A stretch of 33,582 nt of DNA from Gammaproteobacteria bacterium (GCA_029864185.1 JAOTTY010000008.1:1-33582), one strand, 5' to 3'. Shown: positions 12,066 through 22,733, counted from the first letter of the stretch. The notes: generated by a model not told the origin, from the sequence alone. Made by a program: numbers and translations.

Positions 12066-14399
12066 GTGGCGCAAGCTAGACCCAAATCACGCTCGGACGA
12101 GCACCACAGAAAACTGATGTTTGCCGGGCAGGTTAGCCAGCGCCTGCGCGAGGCAGGCATGTTGCTGTCGTTCGCGCTAGCCGGCTATTTCCTGCTGGCG
12201 ATGTTCAGCTACGACGCGCTGGACCCGTCCTGGTCGCACAGCGGCAGTCACGGCGACGTTTCCAACTTCGGCGGGACCGCCGGCGCATGGATTGCCGATC
12301 TGCTGTTCTATCTGTTCGGTTTTCTAGCGTTTCTGCTGCCCATCATGCTGATATACAACGGCATGATTCTGGTCAAGACCCGTGACCTGAGCGCGGAGGA
12401 TCAGTACCAGATGCTGGTAATCCGCTGGAGCGGTTTCGTGCTGACCCTGATCTCCGGTTGCGCGTTGTCGAGCATGCATTTTTCGGTTGCGCCCGGCACC
12501 ATGCCGCTGGACGCGGGTGGCATCCTCGGACAGATTACCGGGAACTATTTTTCCCAGGGTCTCGGGTTCGTCGGCGCCACCGTTATGCACCTGTCGCTGT
12601 TTCTCGCGGGACTCACACTGTTTACCGGGCTTTCGTGGCTTGCCCTGGTCGACAATACCGGCAAGTACACGCTGATGCTGCTCGACCGGCTTATCGATCG
12701 CTACTACCTGATGCGTGATAAGGTCGAGGGAAATCGCAACCGCAACGAACGCGAGCAGGTTTTCCAGGTCCGACAGCAGAAACAGGAGCAGCGTAAGCCG
12801 CTCAAGATCGAACCGGTGGTCGAGCAGATCGAGCCGAGTCCGCGTGTCGAAAAAGAAAAGCAGATCCCGTTGTTCAAGACCAGTGGCAAGGGCAAAGGCA
12901 CGATTCCCCCGCTGGCGCTGCTGGACAGGCCCAAGCCCCGGGTTGCGGGTTACAGCAAGTCCTCGCTCGAGGCAATGTCGAAGCAACTAGAGCTGAAGCT
13001 ACTCGATTTCGGTATCGAGATCCAGGTCGAATCAGTGCACCCGGGGCCCGTTATCACACGCTTCGAAATTCTGCCGGCGCCGGGGGTCAAGGTCAGCCAG
13101 ATTTCAAACCTGGCCAAGGACCTGGCGCGCTCGCTGTCGGTCACGGGCGTTCGCGTCGTCGAAATCATCCCCGGCAAGTCGGTCATGGGACTCGAAATTC
13201 CGAACGAAAACCGCGAACTGGTCGCGTTGAGCGAGATCGTGCAGTCGAAGGCCTTCGATCAGGCCGCCTCGCCGTTGACGCTGGCGCTGGGCAAGGATAT
13301 CAGCGGCGAGGCCGTAGTCGCCGATCTGACCAGGATGCCGCACCTGCTCGTTGCCGGTACCACCGGCTCCGGTAAATCGGTTGCGATCAACGCAATGCTG
13401 CTCAGCATCCTGTTCAAGGCGACGCCCGAGGACGTGCGCATGATCCTGATCGACCCGAAGATGCTGGAGCTCAATATCTACGAGGGCATCCCGCACCTGA
13501 TCGCGCCGGTGGTGACCGACATGAAGGAGGCCGCCAACGCGCTGCGCTGGTGCGTCGCCGAGATGGAGCGGCGTTACCGGCTGATGGCGTCGCTCGGGGT
13601 GCGTAATATTTCGGGCTACAACCGCAAGATCAGGGAGGCGTTCGCCGCGGGTCATCCGATCAAGGATCCGCTGTTCGATCGCAAGCAATTGCTGCTGAAT
13701 CCCGATGCCGAGCCCGAGGATCTCGAAACCCTGCCCTATATCGTCGTTGTCGTCGACGAGTTCGCCGACATGATGATGGTGGTCGGCAAGAAGGTCGAGG
13801 AACTGATCGCAAGGCTCGCGCAAAAGGCGCGTGCCTCGGGAATTCACCTGCTGCTGGCCACGCAACGGCCCTCGGTCGATGTCATCACCGGCCTGATCAA
13901 GTCGAATATACCGACGCGCATCGCGTTCCAGGTGTCGTCCAAGATCGATTCGCGCACCATCCTCGACCAGATGGGCGCGGAAACGCTGCTCGGGCATGGC
14001 GACATGCTGTACCTGCCACCGGGCACCAGCGTGCCGGAGCGAGTACACGGCGCCTTCGTCGACGATCACGAGGTGCACGCGGTGATCAACGAAATCAGGA
14101 AGCTGGGCGAACCAAATTACATCGAGAATGTCCTTGAGGAGTCGACCGCGGCAGTTTTGCCGGGCGAGGCGCCACGAGATTCCAATGGTGACGAGGCCGA
14201 CCCGCTTTACGATGATGCCGTCGCGGTTGTTACCGAGACGCGAAAAGCGTCGATATCTTACGTGCAGCGGCGCCTTAAAATCGGTTACAACCGTGCCGCG
14301 CGCATGATCGAGGAGATGGAGGCCGCGGGCGTGGTTTCGATGGTGCAGTCGAACGGTAGTCGGGAAGTGCTGGCGCCACCACCTCCACCTGCGGACTGA
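12066..14399 (+). CDS. ftsK: DNA translocase FtsK (SpoIIIE family)
   Basis: Four hydrophobic N-terminal segments; Walker [64 protein letters not shown]-terminal gamma-like winged helix ([22 protein letters not shown]). GTG start. Confidence 0.96.
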   Translation: MAQARPKSRSDEHHRKLMFAGQVSQRLREAGMLLSFALAGYFLLAMFSYDALDPSWSHSGSHGDVSNFGGTAGAWIADLLFYLFGFLAFLLPIMLIYNGMILVKTRDLSAEDQYQMLVIRWSGFVLTLISGCALSSMHFSVAPGTMPLDAGGILGQITGNYFSQGLGFVGATVMHLSLFLAGLTLFTGLSWLALVDNTGKYTLMLLDRLIDRYYLMRDKVEGNRNRNEREQVFQVRQQKQEQRKPLKIEPVVEQIEPSPRVEKEKQIPLFKTSGKGKGTIPPLALLDRPKPRVAGYSKSSLEAMSKQLELKLLDFGIEIQVESVHPGPVITRFEILPAPGVKVSQISNLAKDLARSLSVTGVRVVEIIPGKSVMGLEIPNENRELVALSEIVQSKAFDQAASPLTLALGKDISGEAVVADLTRMPHLLVAGTTGSGKSVAINAMLLSILFKATPEDVRMILIDPKMLELNIYEGIPHLIAPVVTDMKEAANALRWCVAEMERRYRLMASLGVRNISGYNRKIREAFAAGHPIKDPLFDRKQLLLNPDAEPEDLETLPYIVVVVDEFADMMMVVGKKVEELIARLAQKARASGIHLLLATQRPSVDVITGLIKSNIPTRIAFQVSSKIDSRTILDQMGAETLLGHGDMLYLPPGTSVPERVHGAFVDDHEVHAVINEIRKLGEPNYIENVLEESTAAVLPGEAPRDSNGDEADPLYDDAVAVVTETRKASISYVQRRLKIGYNRAARMIEEMEAAGVVSMVQSNGSREVLAPPPPPAD

Positions 14400-14401
14400 A
14401 T

Positions 14402-15022
14402 ATGAAATACCTGATATTACTGCTTGCCCTGACGGTGGCACCGGCCGGTGCCGACGACGAGGATGCCACGCAACGCCTGCGCGCGGCGCTGAAGAACATG
14501 GATAACCTCACCGCGGATTTCAAACAGACGCTGCGCGACGAAGACAAGAAAATCGTCCAGCAATCTCGCGGCACGCTGGCGCTGCAGCGGCCGGGTAAAT
14601 TTGCCTGGATTTACCTCGAACCCTTCGAGCAGCGCATTATTGCCGACGGCAAGGAATTGTGGATATACGACGTCGAACTCGACCAGGTTACGGTCAAGCC
14701 GATGGATGCGGGCCTTTCCAATGCGCCGATCATGATCCTGATGAAAAAATCCGACGTCACCCGGGAATTCGTCGTGCGTGAGGTCGGACAGCGCAAGTTT
14801 CTTTACTGGGTCGAGCTCGAGCCGCAGGCGACCGACCTCGAGTATAACCGCATCTTTATCGGGCTCGAGGACGGCAGCGTGCGCGCCATGGAATTGCAGG
14901 ATCAATTTGGCCAGAGCACGCAAATCGTGTTCGAAAACCTGCGTGTCGGGGTTGTGCATAATCCCGCCGTGTTCAAATTTGTGCCGCCTCCCGGGGTGGA
15001 CGTTTACGGCGTCGGCGGCTGA
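14402..15022 (+). CDS. lolA: Outer-membrane lipoprotein carrier protein LolA
   Basis: Signal peptide, then NLTADFKQTL, GTLALQRPGKFAWIYLEPFEQRIIADGKELWIYDVELDQV; directly downstream of ftsK as in many proteobacteria. Confidence 0.93.
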   Translation: MKYLILLLALTVAPAGADDEDATQRLRAALKNMDNLTADFKQTLRDEDKKIVQQSRGTLALQRPGKFAWIYLEPFEQRIIADGKELWIYDVELDQVTVKPMDAGLSNAPIMILMKKSDVTREFVVREVGQRKFLYWVELEPQATDLEYNRIFIGLEDGSVRAMELQDQFGQSTQIVFENLRVGVVHNPAVFKFVPPPGVDVYGVGG

Positions 15023-15048
15023 CATAGCAGCAAGCCCGGTTATTCGAC

Positions 15049-16350
15049 ATGAGCGATTTATTCGAAGCTGAGTCGGGATTCAGGCCGCTGGCTGATCGCA
15101 TGCGTCCGCGCAGGCTCGAACAGGTAGCCGGCCAGTCGCACCTGCTCGCACCAGGCAAACCACTGCGGCAGGCGATCGAGGCCAACAGGTTGCACTCGAT
15201 GATTCTGTGGGGGCCTCCGGGCACTGGCAAAACGACTATCGCGCGACTGATCGCCGAGTATTCCGATGCCCGTTTCATCACCCTGTCCGCGGTGCTCGCC
15301 GGGGTCAAGGACATCCGCGCGTCTATCGACCAGGCGCGTCACCACCAGGGCCTGACGGTGTTGTTCATCGACGAAGTACATCGTTTCAACAAGGCGCAAC
15401 AGGATGGTTTTTTGCCGTTCATCGAGGATGGCACCATCCTGTTCGTCGGTGCCACCACCGAAAATCCTTCCTTTGAACTGAACAACGCGCTGTTGTCGCG
15501 CACTCGTACCTACGTGCTCAAGCCGATCTCGACAGAAGACATCGAAGGCGTCGTCAGGCGCGCGCTCGAGGATCGCGAATTTGGCCTCGGCGAACGCGGC
15601 CTCGGTATCGATGCCGAGGCCAGCCAGCTGCTCGCCCAGGTTGCCGATGGTGATGCCCGCCGCGCGCTGACCTACCTCGAGATCATCAGCGACCTGGTCG
15701 AAGACGGTAATATCGATGCCGACCTGGTCGCAGAGATCGCGCAGCAGGGCCCACGACGTTTCGACAAGGGAGGCGATCTTTTTTACGAACAGATTTCGGC
15801 GCTGCACAAGTCGGTGCGTGGATCGGACCCCGATGCGGCGCTGTACTGGTTTTGTCGGATGATCGACGGCGGCTGCGATCCGGCCTATATCGCCAGGCGC
15901 GTGGTTCGCATGGCGGTCGAGGACATAGGCATCGCCGATCCGCGCGGTCTGGAGCTGTGCCTGAATGGTTGGCAGACTTACGAGCGGCTAGGTAGCCCCG
16001 AAGGCGAGCTCGCGCTGGCCCAGGGAATCGTCTACCTCGCCTGTGCCGCCAAGAGCAACGCGGTTTACAGGGCCTACCAGCTGGCCATGGAGGACGCGCG
16101 CCAGTCGGGCAGCCTCGAGGTGCCGATGCACCTGCGCAATGCGCCCACCCGCTTCATGCAGGACCATGGTTACGGCGAGGGATACCGATATGCGCATGAT
16201 GAAGACGACGGCTTTGCCGCGGGTGAAACCTATTTTCCGGAAGCGCTCGCAGGCCGGCAGTATTATCACCCGGTGGATCGGGGTCTCGAGATCAGGATCG
16301 CGGAAAAGCTCGAGCGTCTGCGCAAACGCAACCAGGAGATAAAATCTTGA
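15049..16350 (+). CDS. rarA: Replication-associated recombination AAA+ ATPase RarA/MgsA
   Basis: PLADRMRPRRLEQVAGQSHLL; ILWGPPGTGKTTIARL; FIDEVHRFNKAQQDGFLPFIEDGTILFVGATTENPSFELNNALLSR. Confidence 0.97.
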   Translation: MSDLFEAESGFRPLADRMRPRRLEQVAGQSHLLAPGKPLRQAIEANRLHSMILWGPPGTGKTTIARLIAEYSDARFITLSAVLAGVKDIRASIDQARHHQGLTVLFIDEVHRFNKAQQDGFLPFIEDGTILFVGATTENPSFELNNALLSRTRTYVLKPISTEDIEGVVRRALEDREFGLGERGLGIDAEASQLLAQVADGDARRALTYLEIISDLVEDGNIDADLVAEIAQQGPRRFDKGGDLFYEQISALHKSVRGSDPDAALYWFCRMIDGGCDPAYIARRVVRMAVEDIGIADPRGLELCLNGWQTYERLGSPEGELALAQGIVYLACAAKSNAVYRAYQLAMEDARQSGSLEVPMHLRNAPTRFMQDHGYGEGYRYAHDEDDGFAAGETYFPEALAGRQYYHPVDRGLEIRIAEKLERLRKRNQEIKS

Positions 16351-16934
16351 GCCGCCCCTACGCCGAGTCTGCCGAACAGAACAAGCATGTTATTCACGAA
16401 GTGATCAAGCCCTATCTGAACGGAGACGTGCTCGAAATCGGCAGCGGTACCGGTCAGCACGCGGTTTTTTTTGCGAGCCAGTCGCCCGCGGTCAGCTGGC
16501 AGCCCTCGGATCTCGAATCGAACCTGCCAGGTATCGAGGCCTGGATCGAGGAATCGGGCCCGGGTAACCTGTTACCGCCGCTTGCGCTCGACGTGCTCGG
16601 GGACTGGCCAGAGCGCGATTATGACATGGTTTACTCCGCCAACTGCTTCCACATCATGGGCGAGCCCGCGGTTGTCGCCAGCATCGCCGGTGTCGGCCGC
16701 TGCCTGAGGGCGGGCGGAGTGTTTGCGGTCTATGGCCCGTTTAATTACCAGGGGCGCTATACCTCCGAAAGCAATGCACGATTCGACCGGATGCTCAGGG
16801 CACGCGATCCCGCCAGCGGGATCAGGGATTTCGAATGGCTCGACGGGCTCGCCCGAAATGCGGGCCTCGAACTGGTCGAGGACGTCCCGATGCCGGCAAA
16901 CAATCGAATCCTGATCTGGCAAAAACGAACTTAA
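16347..16934 (+). CDS. DUF938 SAM-dependent methyltransferase-like protein
   Basis: YAESAEQNKHVIHEVIKPYL; VLEIGSGTGQHAVFFA; MVYSANCFHIM. Overlaps the rarA stop. Confidence 0.9.
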   Translation: MSRPYAESAEQNKHVIHEVIKPYLNGDVLEIGSGTGQHAVFFASQSPAVSWQPSDLESNLPGIEAWIEESGPGNLLPPLALDVLGDWPERDYDMVYSANCFHIMGEPAVVASIAGVGRCLRAGGVFAVYGPFNYQGRYTSESNARFDRMLRARDPASGIRDFEWLDGLARNAGLELVEDVPMPANNRILIWQKRT

Positions 16935-16983
16935 TAGCGCATAGTTAGACTAATATCATTAATTTCAGACACTACGATTAAAC

Positions 16984-17727
16984 ATGACTCGATTGATCCC
17001 CCGGGCCCTGGCGGCCAGTATCCTGATGCTGTTGTTGTTCTCTTCGGCCCGCGCTGGCGATGAATCCGCCGAGGACATGACCAAACTGCTCAAATTGCGT
17101 CTCGGCACCGACCAGGTCGAGCCGGCGCAGGAGACCGGTGTCGACGGGGTCTACCAGACCCGTTTCGGCAACAAGTTTGCATACCTGATCGACGGCGGTC
17201 GTTATGTTTTTATCGGCGACCTTGTCGATCTGAAAACCGCACGGAATCTGACCGAATTGAGCCGGCGCGAGCTGGTGGTCGAAGAACTCGCCGATTTCGG
17301 CGAGGACAAGCAAATCATTTTTCCCGCCGAAAACGAGGAACTCGCGGTACTGAATGTATTCACCGATACCAGTTGCGGCTACTGCCAGCAATTGCATAAA
17401 GAAGTGAAGTATCTGCAGGAAGCGGGCATCTCGGTACATTATTATCCCTATCCTCGCGGCGGCAGTCGCGGGCCCGGCTATGCCGACCTGAAGAAGGTCT
17501 GGTGTGCCGACGACCAGCAAAGGGCGATGAGTATCGCCAAGAAAGTCCAAGCGGGTTCGCTGTCTTCGTCCGAAACCTGCGAGTCCGCAAGCTATGTCGA
17601 CGACGGTTACCTGCTCGGCAACCGTATCGGCGTAACCGGCACGCCTGCTTTGTTCGCGAGCGATGGCGCAATGTTCAATGGTTACGTACCGTATCAGCAA
17701 CTGATCCCCCAGTTGTTAAACAAGTAG
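16984..17727 (+). CDS. dsbC: DsbC-like thiol:disulfide interchange protein
   Basis: Signal peptide; FTDTSCGYCQQLHKEV active site CGYC; RIGVTGTPALF cis-Pro loop; KVWCADDQQRAM. Confidence 0.9.
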   Translation: MTRLIPRALAASILMLLLFSSARAGDESAEDMTKLLKLRLGTDQVEPAQETGVDGVYQTRFGNKFAYLIDGGRYVFIGDLVDLKTARNLTELSRRELVVEELADFGEDKQIIFPAENEELAVLNVFTDTSCGYCQQLHKEVKYLQEAGISVHYYPYPRGGSRGPGYADLKKVWCADDQQRAMSIAKKVQAGSLSSSETCESASYVDDGYLLGNRIGVTGTPALFASDGAMFNGYVPYQQLIPQLLNK

Positions 17728-17845
17728 TTTATTTGTCATGGCACCAAGATCGCCGCGCCGGGTGTGCAGCGATCGGTTTTGCGAGCGCCTGCGTATTTTC
17801 CTGTGTTAATATATCGCGCAAACAAAAATAGAGACGCGAGCTTCG

Positions 17846-18013
17846 ATGTCCGAACAGAAATCAGAATCAACAGATGAAACCCCGGGTACCGACGAGGACG
17901 GGGCTCAAGCAGGCGAAAAGGGTCAGCAAGCCGAAGAGTTTGGCGGTCCGCAAGGCAAGGAGCCGACGCGTTACGGTGACTGGGAAAAAAACGGTCGCTG
18001 TATCGACTTTTGA
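17846..18013 (+). CDS. DUF1674 family protein, SdhAF4/Sdh8-like succinate dehydrogenase assembly factor
   Basis: Manually translated: MSEQKSESTDETPGTDEDGAQAGEKGQQAEEFGGPQGKEPTRYGDWEKNGRCIDF*. C-terminal GGPxGxEPTRYGDWExxGRCIDF is the DUF1674 hallmark. Lies 50 nt upstream of sdhC. Absent from ORF track (55 aa). Confidence 0.9.
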   Translation: MSEQKSESTDETPGTDEDGAQAGEKGQQAEEFGGPQGKEPTRYGDWEKNGRCIDF

Positions 18014-18063
18014 CGCTTGACTGGCTTGTTCGAAATTTAACTCTAAACTCAAGGTAACCATAG

Positions 18064-18447
18064 ATGTCGCCAAACAAATATCCTACGTCTCCACACCTGC
18101 AGATTTATCGACTGCCGCTTACCGGGTTGCTGTCGATCACCCATCGCATCACCGGCGTAATTCTTGCCCTGGGATGTATCGTCATGGTCTGGGTGCTGGC
18201 CGCGGCGGCGCAGGGTGCTGCGACCTACGAGGCGCTGGTGCCGCACCTCGCAAGCTGGTACGGCCAGCTTTACCTGGCTGGTTTCATATTCTCCCTGTAC
18301 CTCCATTTCTGTAACGGCGTCAGACACCTGTTCTGGGATGCCGGTTATGGATTCGAGCTTGATACCGTCGACCTGACCGCCAAGCTCGCGATTGCTCTCG
18401 CCGTGATACTGACCGTGGCAACCTGGGTGGTTGCGGGGGTAGGGTAG
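18064..18447 (+). CDS. sdhC: Succinate dehydrogenase cytochrome b556 subunit
   Basis: SPHLQIYRLPLTGLLSITHRITGVIL; LHFCNGVRHLFWDAG heme-ligand region. Confidence 0.95.
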   Translation: MSPNKYPTSPHLQIYRLPLTGLLSITHRITGVILALGCIVMVWVLAAAAQGAATYEALVPHLASWYGQLYLAGFIFSLYLHFCNGVRHLFWDAGYGFELDTVDLTAKLAIALAVILTVATWVVAGVG

Positions 18448-18451
18448 AGCC

Positions 18452-18832
18452 ATGGCTGACTTGCGATCACCCCTGTCGAGGGTCAAGGGACTGGGCTCTG
18501 CCAAAGACGGCACCTCGCATTTCTGGCATCAGCGCCTGACCTCGTTGCTGCTGATACCGCTGGTATTGTGGGCCGGTTTCAGCCTTGCGGCGATGCCCGT
18601 CGATCATGCCACGCTGGTCGAGTGGATCGGCCATCCTGCGGTTACCGTCGCGCTGGTGCTGTTGGTAGCTTCCGTTTTTTATCATGCCAAGCTTGGCCTG
18701 CAGGTCGTCATCGAGGATTACGTAGCGTCGCACGCGACGCGCACGGTGGTATTACTGTTGTCGAATTTACTTTGCCTGGTGCTTGGCATCATCGGCGTGA
18801 TTTCGGTGCTGAAAATTTATTTTGGGGCTTAA
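18452..18832 (+). CDS. sdhD: Succinate dehydrogenase hydrophobic membrane anchor
   Basis: SPLSRVKGLGSAKDGTSHFWHQRLTSLLLIPL; FYHAKLGLQVVIEDYV. Confidence 0.94.
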   Translation: MADLRSPLSRVKGLGSAKDGTSHFWHQRLTSLLLIPLVLWAGFSLAAMPVDHATLVEWIGHPAVTVALVLLVASVFYHAKLGLQVVIEDYVASHATRTVVLLLSNLLCLVLGIIGVISVLKIYFGA

Positions 18833-18835
18833 GCA

Positions 18836-20623
18836 ATGACGAAACAGTACAAGCTAATCGATCACGCCTATGACGTCGTAATCATCGGCGCCGGCGGTGC
18901 CGGTTTGCGCGCGACCCTGGGCATGGCCGCGGCCGGTCTGTCGACCGCGTGCATCACCAAGGTCTTCCCGACCCGCAGCCACACCGTCGCTGCTCAGGGC
19001 GGCATGAGCGCGTCACTCGGCAACATGGGACCCGATACCTGGCAATGGCATATGTACGATACCATCAAGGGCTCCGACTGGCTCGGAGACCAGGATGCGA
19101 TCGAGTATATGTGCCGCGAGGCGGTACCCGCGGTCATCGAGCTCGAGCATTACGGCGTGCCCTTTTCGCGCACCGAGGAAGGCAAGATCTACCAGCGTCC
19201 GTTCGGTGGCATGACAACCAATTTCGGCGAGGGCACCGCGCAGCGTACCTGCGCCGCTGCCGATCGCACCGGGCATGCCATTTTGCACACGCTGTATCAA
19301 CAGTCACTGAAGCACAGGGCCGAGTTTTTTATCGAGTATTTCGCAATCGATCTGATCATGGACGATGGAACCTGTCGCGGGGTGGTCGCCTGGGACCTGG
19401 CAAGCGGTGAGTTGCATCGCTTCCGCGCCCACACCGTGGTGCTCGCCACTGGCGGCTACGGGCGCGCGTATTTTTCGGCCACGTCGGCGCACACCTGTAC
19501 CGGCGATGGCGGCGGCATGATAGCACGCGCCGGCCTGCCGCTGCAGGATATGGAATTCGTCCAGTTTCACCCGACCGGAATCTTCGGCGCCGGTGTGCTG
19601 ATCACCGAGGGCGTGCGTGGTGAGGGTGGTTATTTAACCAATTCCGACGGCGAACGTTTCATGGAACGTTATGCGCCGAATGCCAAGGACCTGGCCTCGC
19701 GCGACGTGGTCAGCCGTTCGATGACGATCGAAATCAACGAGGGCCGCGGTGTCGGTCCCAACAGGGACCACATCCATTTACACCTCGAGCACCTCGGCGC
19801 CGAGGTTATCGACGAGCGGCTGCCGGGCATTTCCGAATCGGCCGAAATTTTTGCCGGCGTCGACGTCACGCGGGAACCGATCCCGGTGCTGCCGACAGTG
19901 CACTATAACATGGGCGGGATCCCGACCAATTATCATGGCGAAGTAGTAACGCTAAAGGACGGTGATCCGGATACTGTCGTGCCGGGATTGATGTCTATCG
20001 GTGAAGCCGCCTGCGTGTCGGTGCATGGCGCCAACCGTCTGGGTTCGAACTCGCTGCTCGATATCGTCGTGTTCGGTCGCGCCGCCGCGCTGCGGGCCGC
20101 CGAAACCATCAAGCCAGGCGCCTCTCACAAACCGTTGGCTGCCGACGCCTGCGACGGCATTCTCGAAAGGTTCGATCGACTGCGCAACGCCTCGGGAGCG
20201 ACCGCAACCGCGAAAATCAGGAACGACATGCAGCGCGATATGCAGAAACACGCGGCCGTTTTTCGCACCGGCGACTCGCTGCAACAAGGGGTCGACAAGA
20301 TGAACGCTATCTTTGACAACTTCGAGGACGTGGGCGTCAACGATCGAAGCCTGATCTGGAATACCGACCTGGTCGAAACGCTGGAACTCGAAAACCTGCT
20401 GCTACAGGCCCAGGCGACGATTCAGAGCGCGTTGCACAGGACCGAGAGTCGGGGTGGGCATGCGCGCGAGGATTACCCCGAACGCGATGACGACAACTGG
20501 ATGAAACATACCCTGTCCTGGATCGATGCAAGAGGGCAGGTCAGTTTCGACTATCGCCCGGTACACATGTTCACGCTGAGCAACGAGTGCGACGTTATCC
20601 CGCCGAAGAAGCGTGTCTACTAG
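18836..20623 (+). CDS. sdhA: Succinate dehydrogenase flavoprotein subunit
   Basis: [42 protein letters not shown] (FAD-linking His region); [29 protein letters not shown]. Confidence 0.98.
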   Translation: MTKQYKLIDHAYDVVIIGAGGAGLRATLGMAAAGLSTACITKVFPTRSHTVAAQGGMSASLGNMGPDTWQWHMYDTIKGSDWLGDQDAIEYMCREAVPAVIELEHYGVPFSRTEEGKIYQRPFGGMTTNFGEGTAQRTCAAADRTGHAILHTLYQQSLKHRAEFFIEYFAIDLIMDDGTCRGVVAWDLASGELHRFRAHTVVLATGGYGRAYFSATSAHTCTGDGGGMIARAGLPLQDMEFVQFHPTGIFGAGVLITEGVRGEGGYLTNSDGERFMERYAPNAKDLASRDVVSRSMTIEINEGRGVGPNRDHIHLHLEHLGAEVIDERLPGISESAEIFAGVDVTREPIPVLPTVHYNMGGIPTNYHGEVVTLKDGDPDTVVPGLMSIGEAACVSVHGANRLGSNSLLDIVVFGRAAALRAAETIKPGASHKPLAADACDGILERFDRLRNASGATATAKIRNDMQRDMQKHAAVFRTGDSLQQGVDKMNAIFDNFEDVGVNDRSLIWNTDLVETLELENLLLQAQATIQSALHRTESRGGHAREDYPERDDDNWMKHTLSWIDARGQVSFDYRPVHMFTLSNECDVIPPKKRVY

Positions 20624-20644
20624 ACTGGTAAGGAATTAATCAAG

Positions 20645-21427
20645 ATGGCCGAATTTACTTTACCCGCGAACTCCGTGATCAAGAAGGGCAAATATTTCAA
20701 GGCAGCCGATGGCGCCACCAATGTCAGGCGATTCGTGGTATACCGTTACGATCCGGACAGCGGCGAAAACCCGCGCACCGACACCTTCGAGGTGGATCTG
20801 GACAACTGCGGCCCGATGGTGCTGGACGCGCTGCTCAAGATAAAGGACGAAATGGATTCCACGCTGTCGTTGCGACGTTCCTGCCGCGAGGGGATCTGTG
20901 GCTCCTGCTCGATGAACATAGACGGTGGCAACACGCTCGCCTGTACGCAGTCGATCGCGGCGATCAAGGGTGACGTCAAGGTCTACCCGCTACCGCATCA
21001 GCACGTGGTCAAGGACCTGGTATCGGATTTGACGAATTTTTACGCTCAGCTGGCCTCCGTGGAGCCGTGGATGAAAACGGATACCCCGGCGCCGCCCGAC
21101 CGCGAGCGGCTGCAGTCACGCGAGGACCGCGAGAAACTGGATGGGCTTTATGAATGTATACTGTGTGCCTGCTGCTCGACCAGTTGTCCGAGTTACTGGT
21201 GGAACAGCGATCGCTATCTCGGCCCCGCGGCGCTGCTTAGCGCGTATCGATGGATCGTGGATAGTCGCGATGAAGCAGCCGGCGAGCGTCTCGACGACCT
21301 CGAGGATCCGTTTAAACTTTATCGCTGCCATACTATCATGAACTGTACCAAGGTATGTCCGAAGGGGTTAAATCCGGCCAAGGCGATCGCCGCCACCAAG
21401 AAGTTGATGGTGCAGCGAAAGATTTAA
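20645..21427 (+). CDS. sdhB: Succinate dehydrogenase iron-sulfur subunit
   Basis: [25 protein letters not shown] 2Fe-2[18 protein letters not shown] and [17 protein letters not shown] clusters. Confidence 0.98.
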   Translation: MAEFTLPANSVIKKGKYFKAADGATNVRRFVVYRYDPDSGENPRTDTFEVDLDNCGPMVLDALLKIKDEMDSTLSLRRSCREGICGSCSMNIDGGNTLACTQSIAAIKGDVKVYPLPHQHVVKDLVSDLTNFYAQLASVEPWMKTDTPAPPDRERLQSREDREKLDGLYECILCACCSTSCPSYWWNSDRYLGPAALLSAYRWIVDSRDEAAGERLDDLEDPFKLYRCHTIMNCTKVCPKGLNPAKAIAATKKLMVQRKI

Positions 21428-21446
21428 CCCCGGAGCTGGCGCCGCA

Positions 21447-21692
21447 GTGTCGGAACTATCGCGCTTACGCTGGCTATGCCGTCGCGGCATGAAAGAGCTC
21501 GACCTGGTCATGAGCCGCTACCTGGAGCAGCATTACGAGGCTGCCAGCAGTGAAGACCAGTCGCATTTCAGGGACCTGCTGGAATTGCCGGATCCAGAAC
21601 TTTACGGCCTGCTGCTCGGACGCAGACGAGCGCAGGATGATGCTCAGGCGAAGTTGATAGACTTTCTGCGCGGCATGTCGGGAAAAGCATAA
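21447..21692 (+). CDS. sdhE: FAD assembly factor SdhE (YgfY/CptB family)
   Basis: RLRWLCRRGMKELDLVMSRYLEQHYE contains the RGxxE motif; 81 aa; located after sdhB. Confidence 0.92.
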   Translation: MSELSRLRWLCRRGMKELDLVMSRYLEQHYEAASSEDQSHFRDLLELPDPELYGLLLGRRRAQDDAQAKLIDFLRGMSGKA

Positions 21693-21706
21693 CAGGGAAA
21701 GTTAGT

Positions 21707-22123
21707 GTGCAGAAATACTTCGATATTCGTCCTTCGACAGCACAGTTAGTTCTGCTGTTGCTCGGTCACGGGCTCGCGGGACTGGTAATGGCGATATATA
21801 TCGAACCCGCACCGATGACGCTGGCCGCGGTGGCGTTGACGGGCCTGTTAGCGCTGCGCGAATCCAGGGTGTTGATGCGGCAGGGATACGCGCGCCTGAA
21901 GCCGGATCCGCGGGGTGAATCGATCGAATTCGAGCAGGCTGGTCAACCATATTTTTATTATAAATACAAGGTTTACGCCACCCGGTGGTTTGCTATTCTT
22001 AGGCTCATAGACAAACACCAAAACAGGACTCTGATATTGAACCCCGATCGCTTCGAATCGATCCAGTCTTACCGGCAATTGCGTTACGTTTTGCTTAGCA
22101 TGGAGCGCGCCAGTGTTGCTTGA
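21707..22123 (+). CDS. YgfX/CptA-like small membrane-associated protein
   Basis: Adjacent to sdhE; two N-terminal hydrophobic segments (LVLLLLGHGLAGLVMAIYI, TLAAVALTGLLAL) and YgfX-like soluble C-terminus (SYRQLRYVLLSM). Weak similarity, called mainly from size, topology and context. Confidence 0.5.
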   Translation: MQKYFDIRPSTAQLVLLLLGHGLAGLVMAIYIEPAPMTLAAVALTGLLALRESRVLMRQGYARLKPDPRGESIEFEQAGQPYFYYKYKVYATRWFAILRLIDKHQNRTLILNPDRFESIQSYRQLRYVLLSMERASVA

Positions 22124-22574
22124 TCTCGCACCTGTCCGAAAGGGACGGTGTATCAATGCGCGCAGTTTCGCGGGTTTGATGGAACTCTACGAGCAAAACT
22201 ATCTACGCCTGCGCATTATCGCTCCGGACCTTTGCGTTGCCGACGAAATGATTTCATCGGTGCCGGAACACCAGGACCTGTTCCTGTCGATTACCGAGCG
22301 CTGCAAGTACACGACGATGCTGCGCATGACCTACCAGTTTGGCGACGATGGCAGGACGTTATGCGAACCCGATCTGCACCTCAAGGTTTATCACGATGCG
22401 CGCGTCGTCGAGGTGCAGCATTTGCATTCGCGCAGCAGGGGTTCGCTTTACCTCGCCGACATGATCGAGCAAAAGTGGCTGATGAATCGTTTCCTGTACA
22501 AATGGCTTGGTTATTGCCTTTACCAGGGACATTACTTTCATCCGATGCGACATCTGAAGACAGGCAATATTTAA
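22113..22574 (+). CDS. DUF1249 family protein (YqiB-like)
   Basis: LMELYEQNYLRLRIIAPDL; YTTMLRMTYQF; PDLHLKVYHDARVVEV; QKWLMNRFLYKWLGYCL match the recalled DUF1249 pattern. Precise start uncertain. Confidence 0.8.
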   Translation: MLLDLAPVRKGRCINARSFAGLMELYEQNYLRLRIIAPDLCVADEMISSVPEHQDLFLSITERCKYTTMLRMTYQFGDDGRTLCEPDLHLKVYHDARVVEVQHLHSRSRGSLYLADMIEQKWLMNRFLYKWLGYCLYQGHYFHPMRHLKTGNI

Positions 22575-22669
22575 CTTTAACTAATCTCTATAAGTCATTG
22601 ATATTAAATTAATTAACTTCATAAATTGAATTATTAAAGAAATTCTATCAAAGCCTTTCCAAATACACC

Positions 22670-22697
22670 TTGACGTGAACCGAGGCATCGATATAAT
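22670..22697 (+). promoter_or_regulatory. Sigma70-like promoter for the iscRSU operon (TTGACG-16 nt-TATAAT)
   Basis: TTGACG at 22670-22675 and TATAAT at 22692-22697, 16-nt spacer, 36 nt upstream of the iscR ATG. Confidence 0.85.
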
Positions 22698-22721
22698 TCC
22701 TGACTAAATTAGTCAGGAATT
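22695..22721 (+). promoter_or_regulatory. IscR type-1 operator: 27-nt perfect inverted repeat overlapping the -10 element
   Basis: AATTCCTGACTAA-A-TTAGTCAGGAATT, 13-nt arms. The core CCTGACTAAATTAGTCAGG fits the recalled type-1 consensus core SYYGACTRWWWYAGTCRRS. Confidence 0.9.
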
Positions 22722-22733
22722 ACGGATTTTCTC

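Noticed and set aside
13104-14441. 445-aa minus-strand ORF opposite ftsK
   Set aside because: Antisense shadow of a confidently identified gene in GC-rich DNA; Arg/His/Asp-rich with no recognisable motifs.
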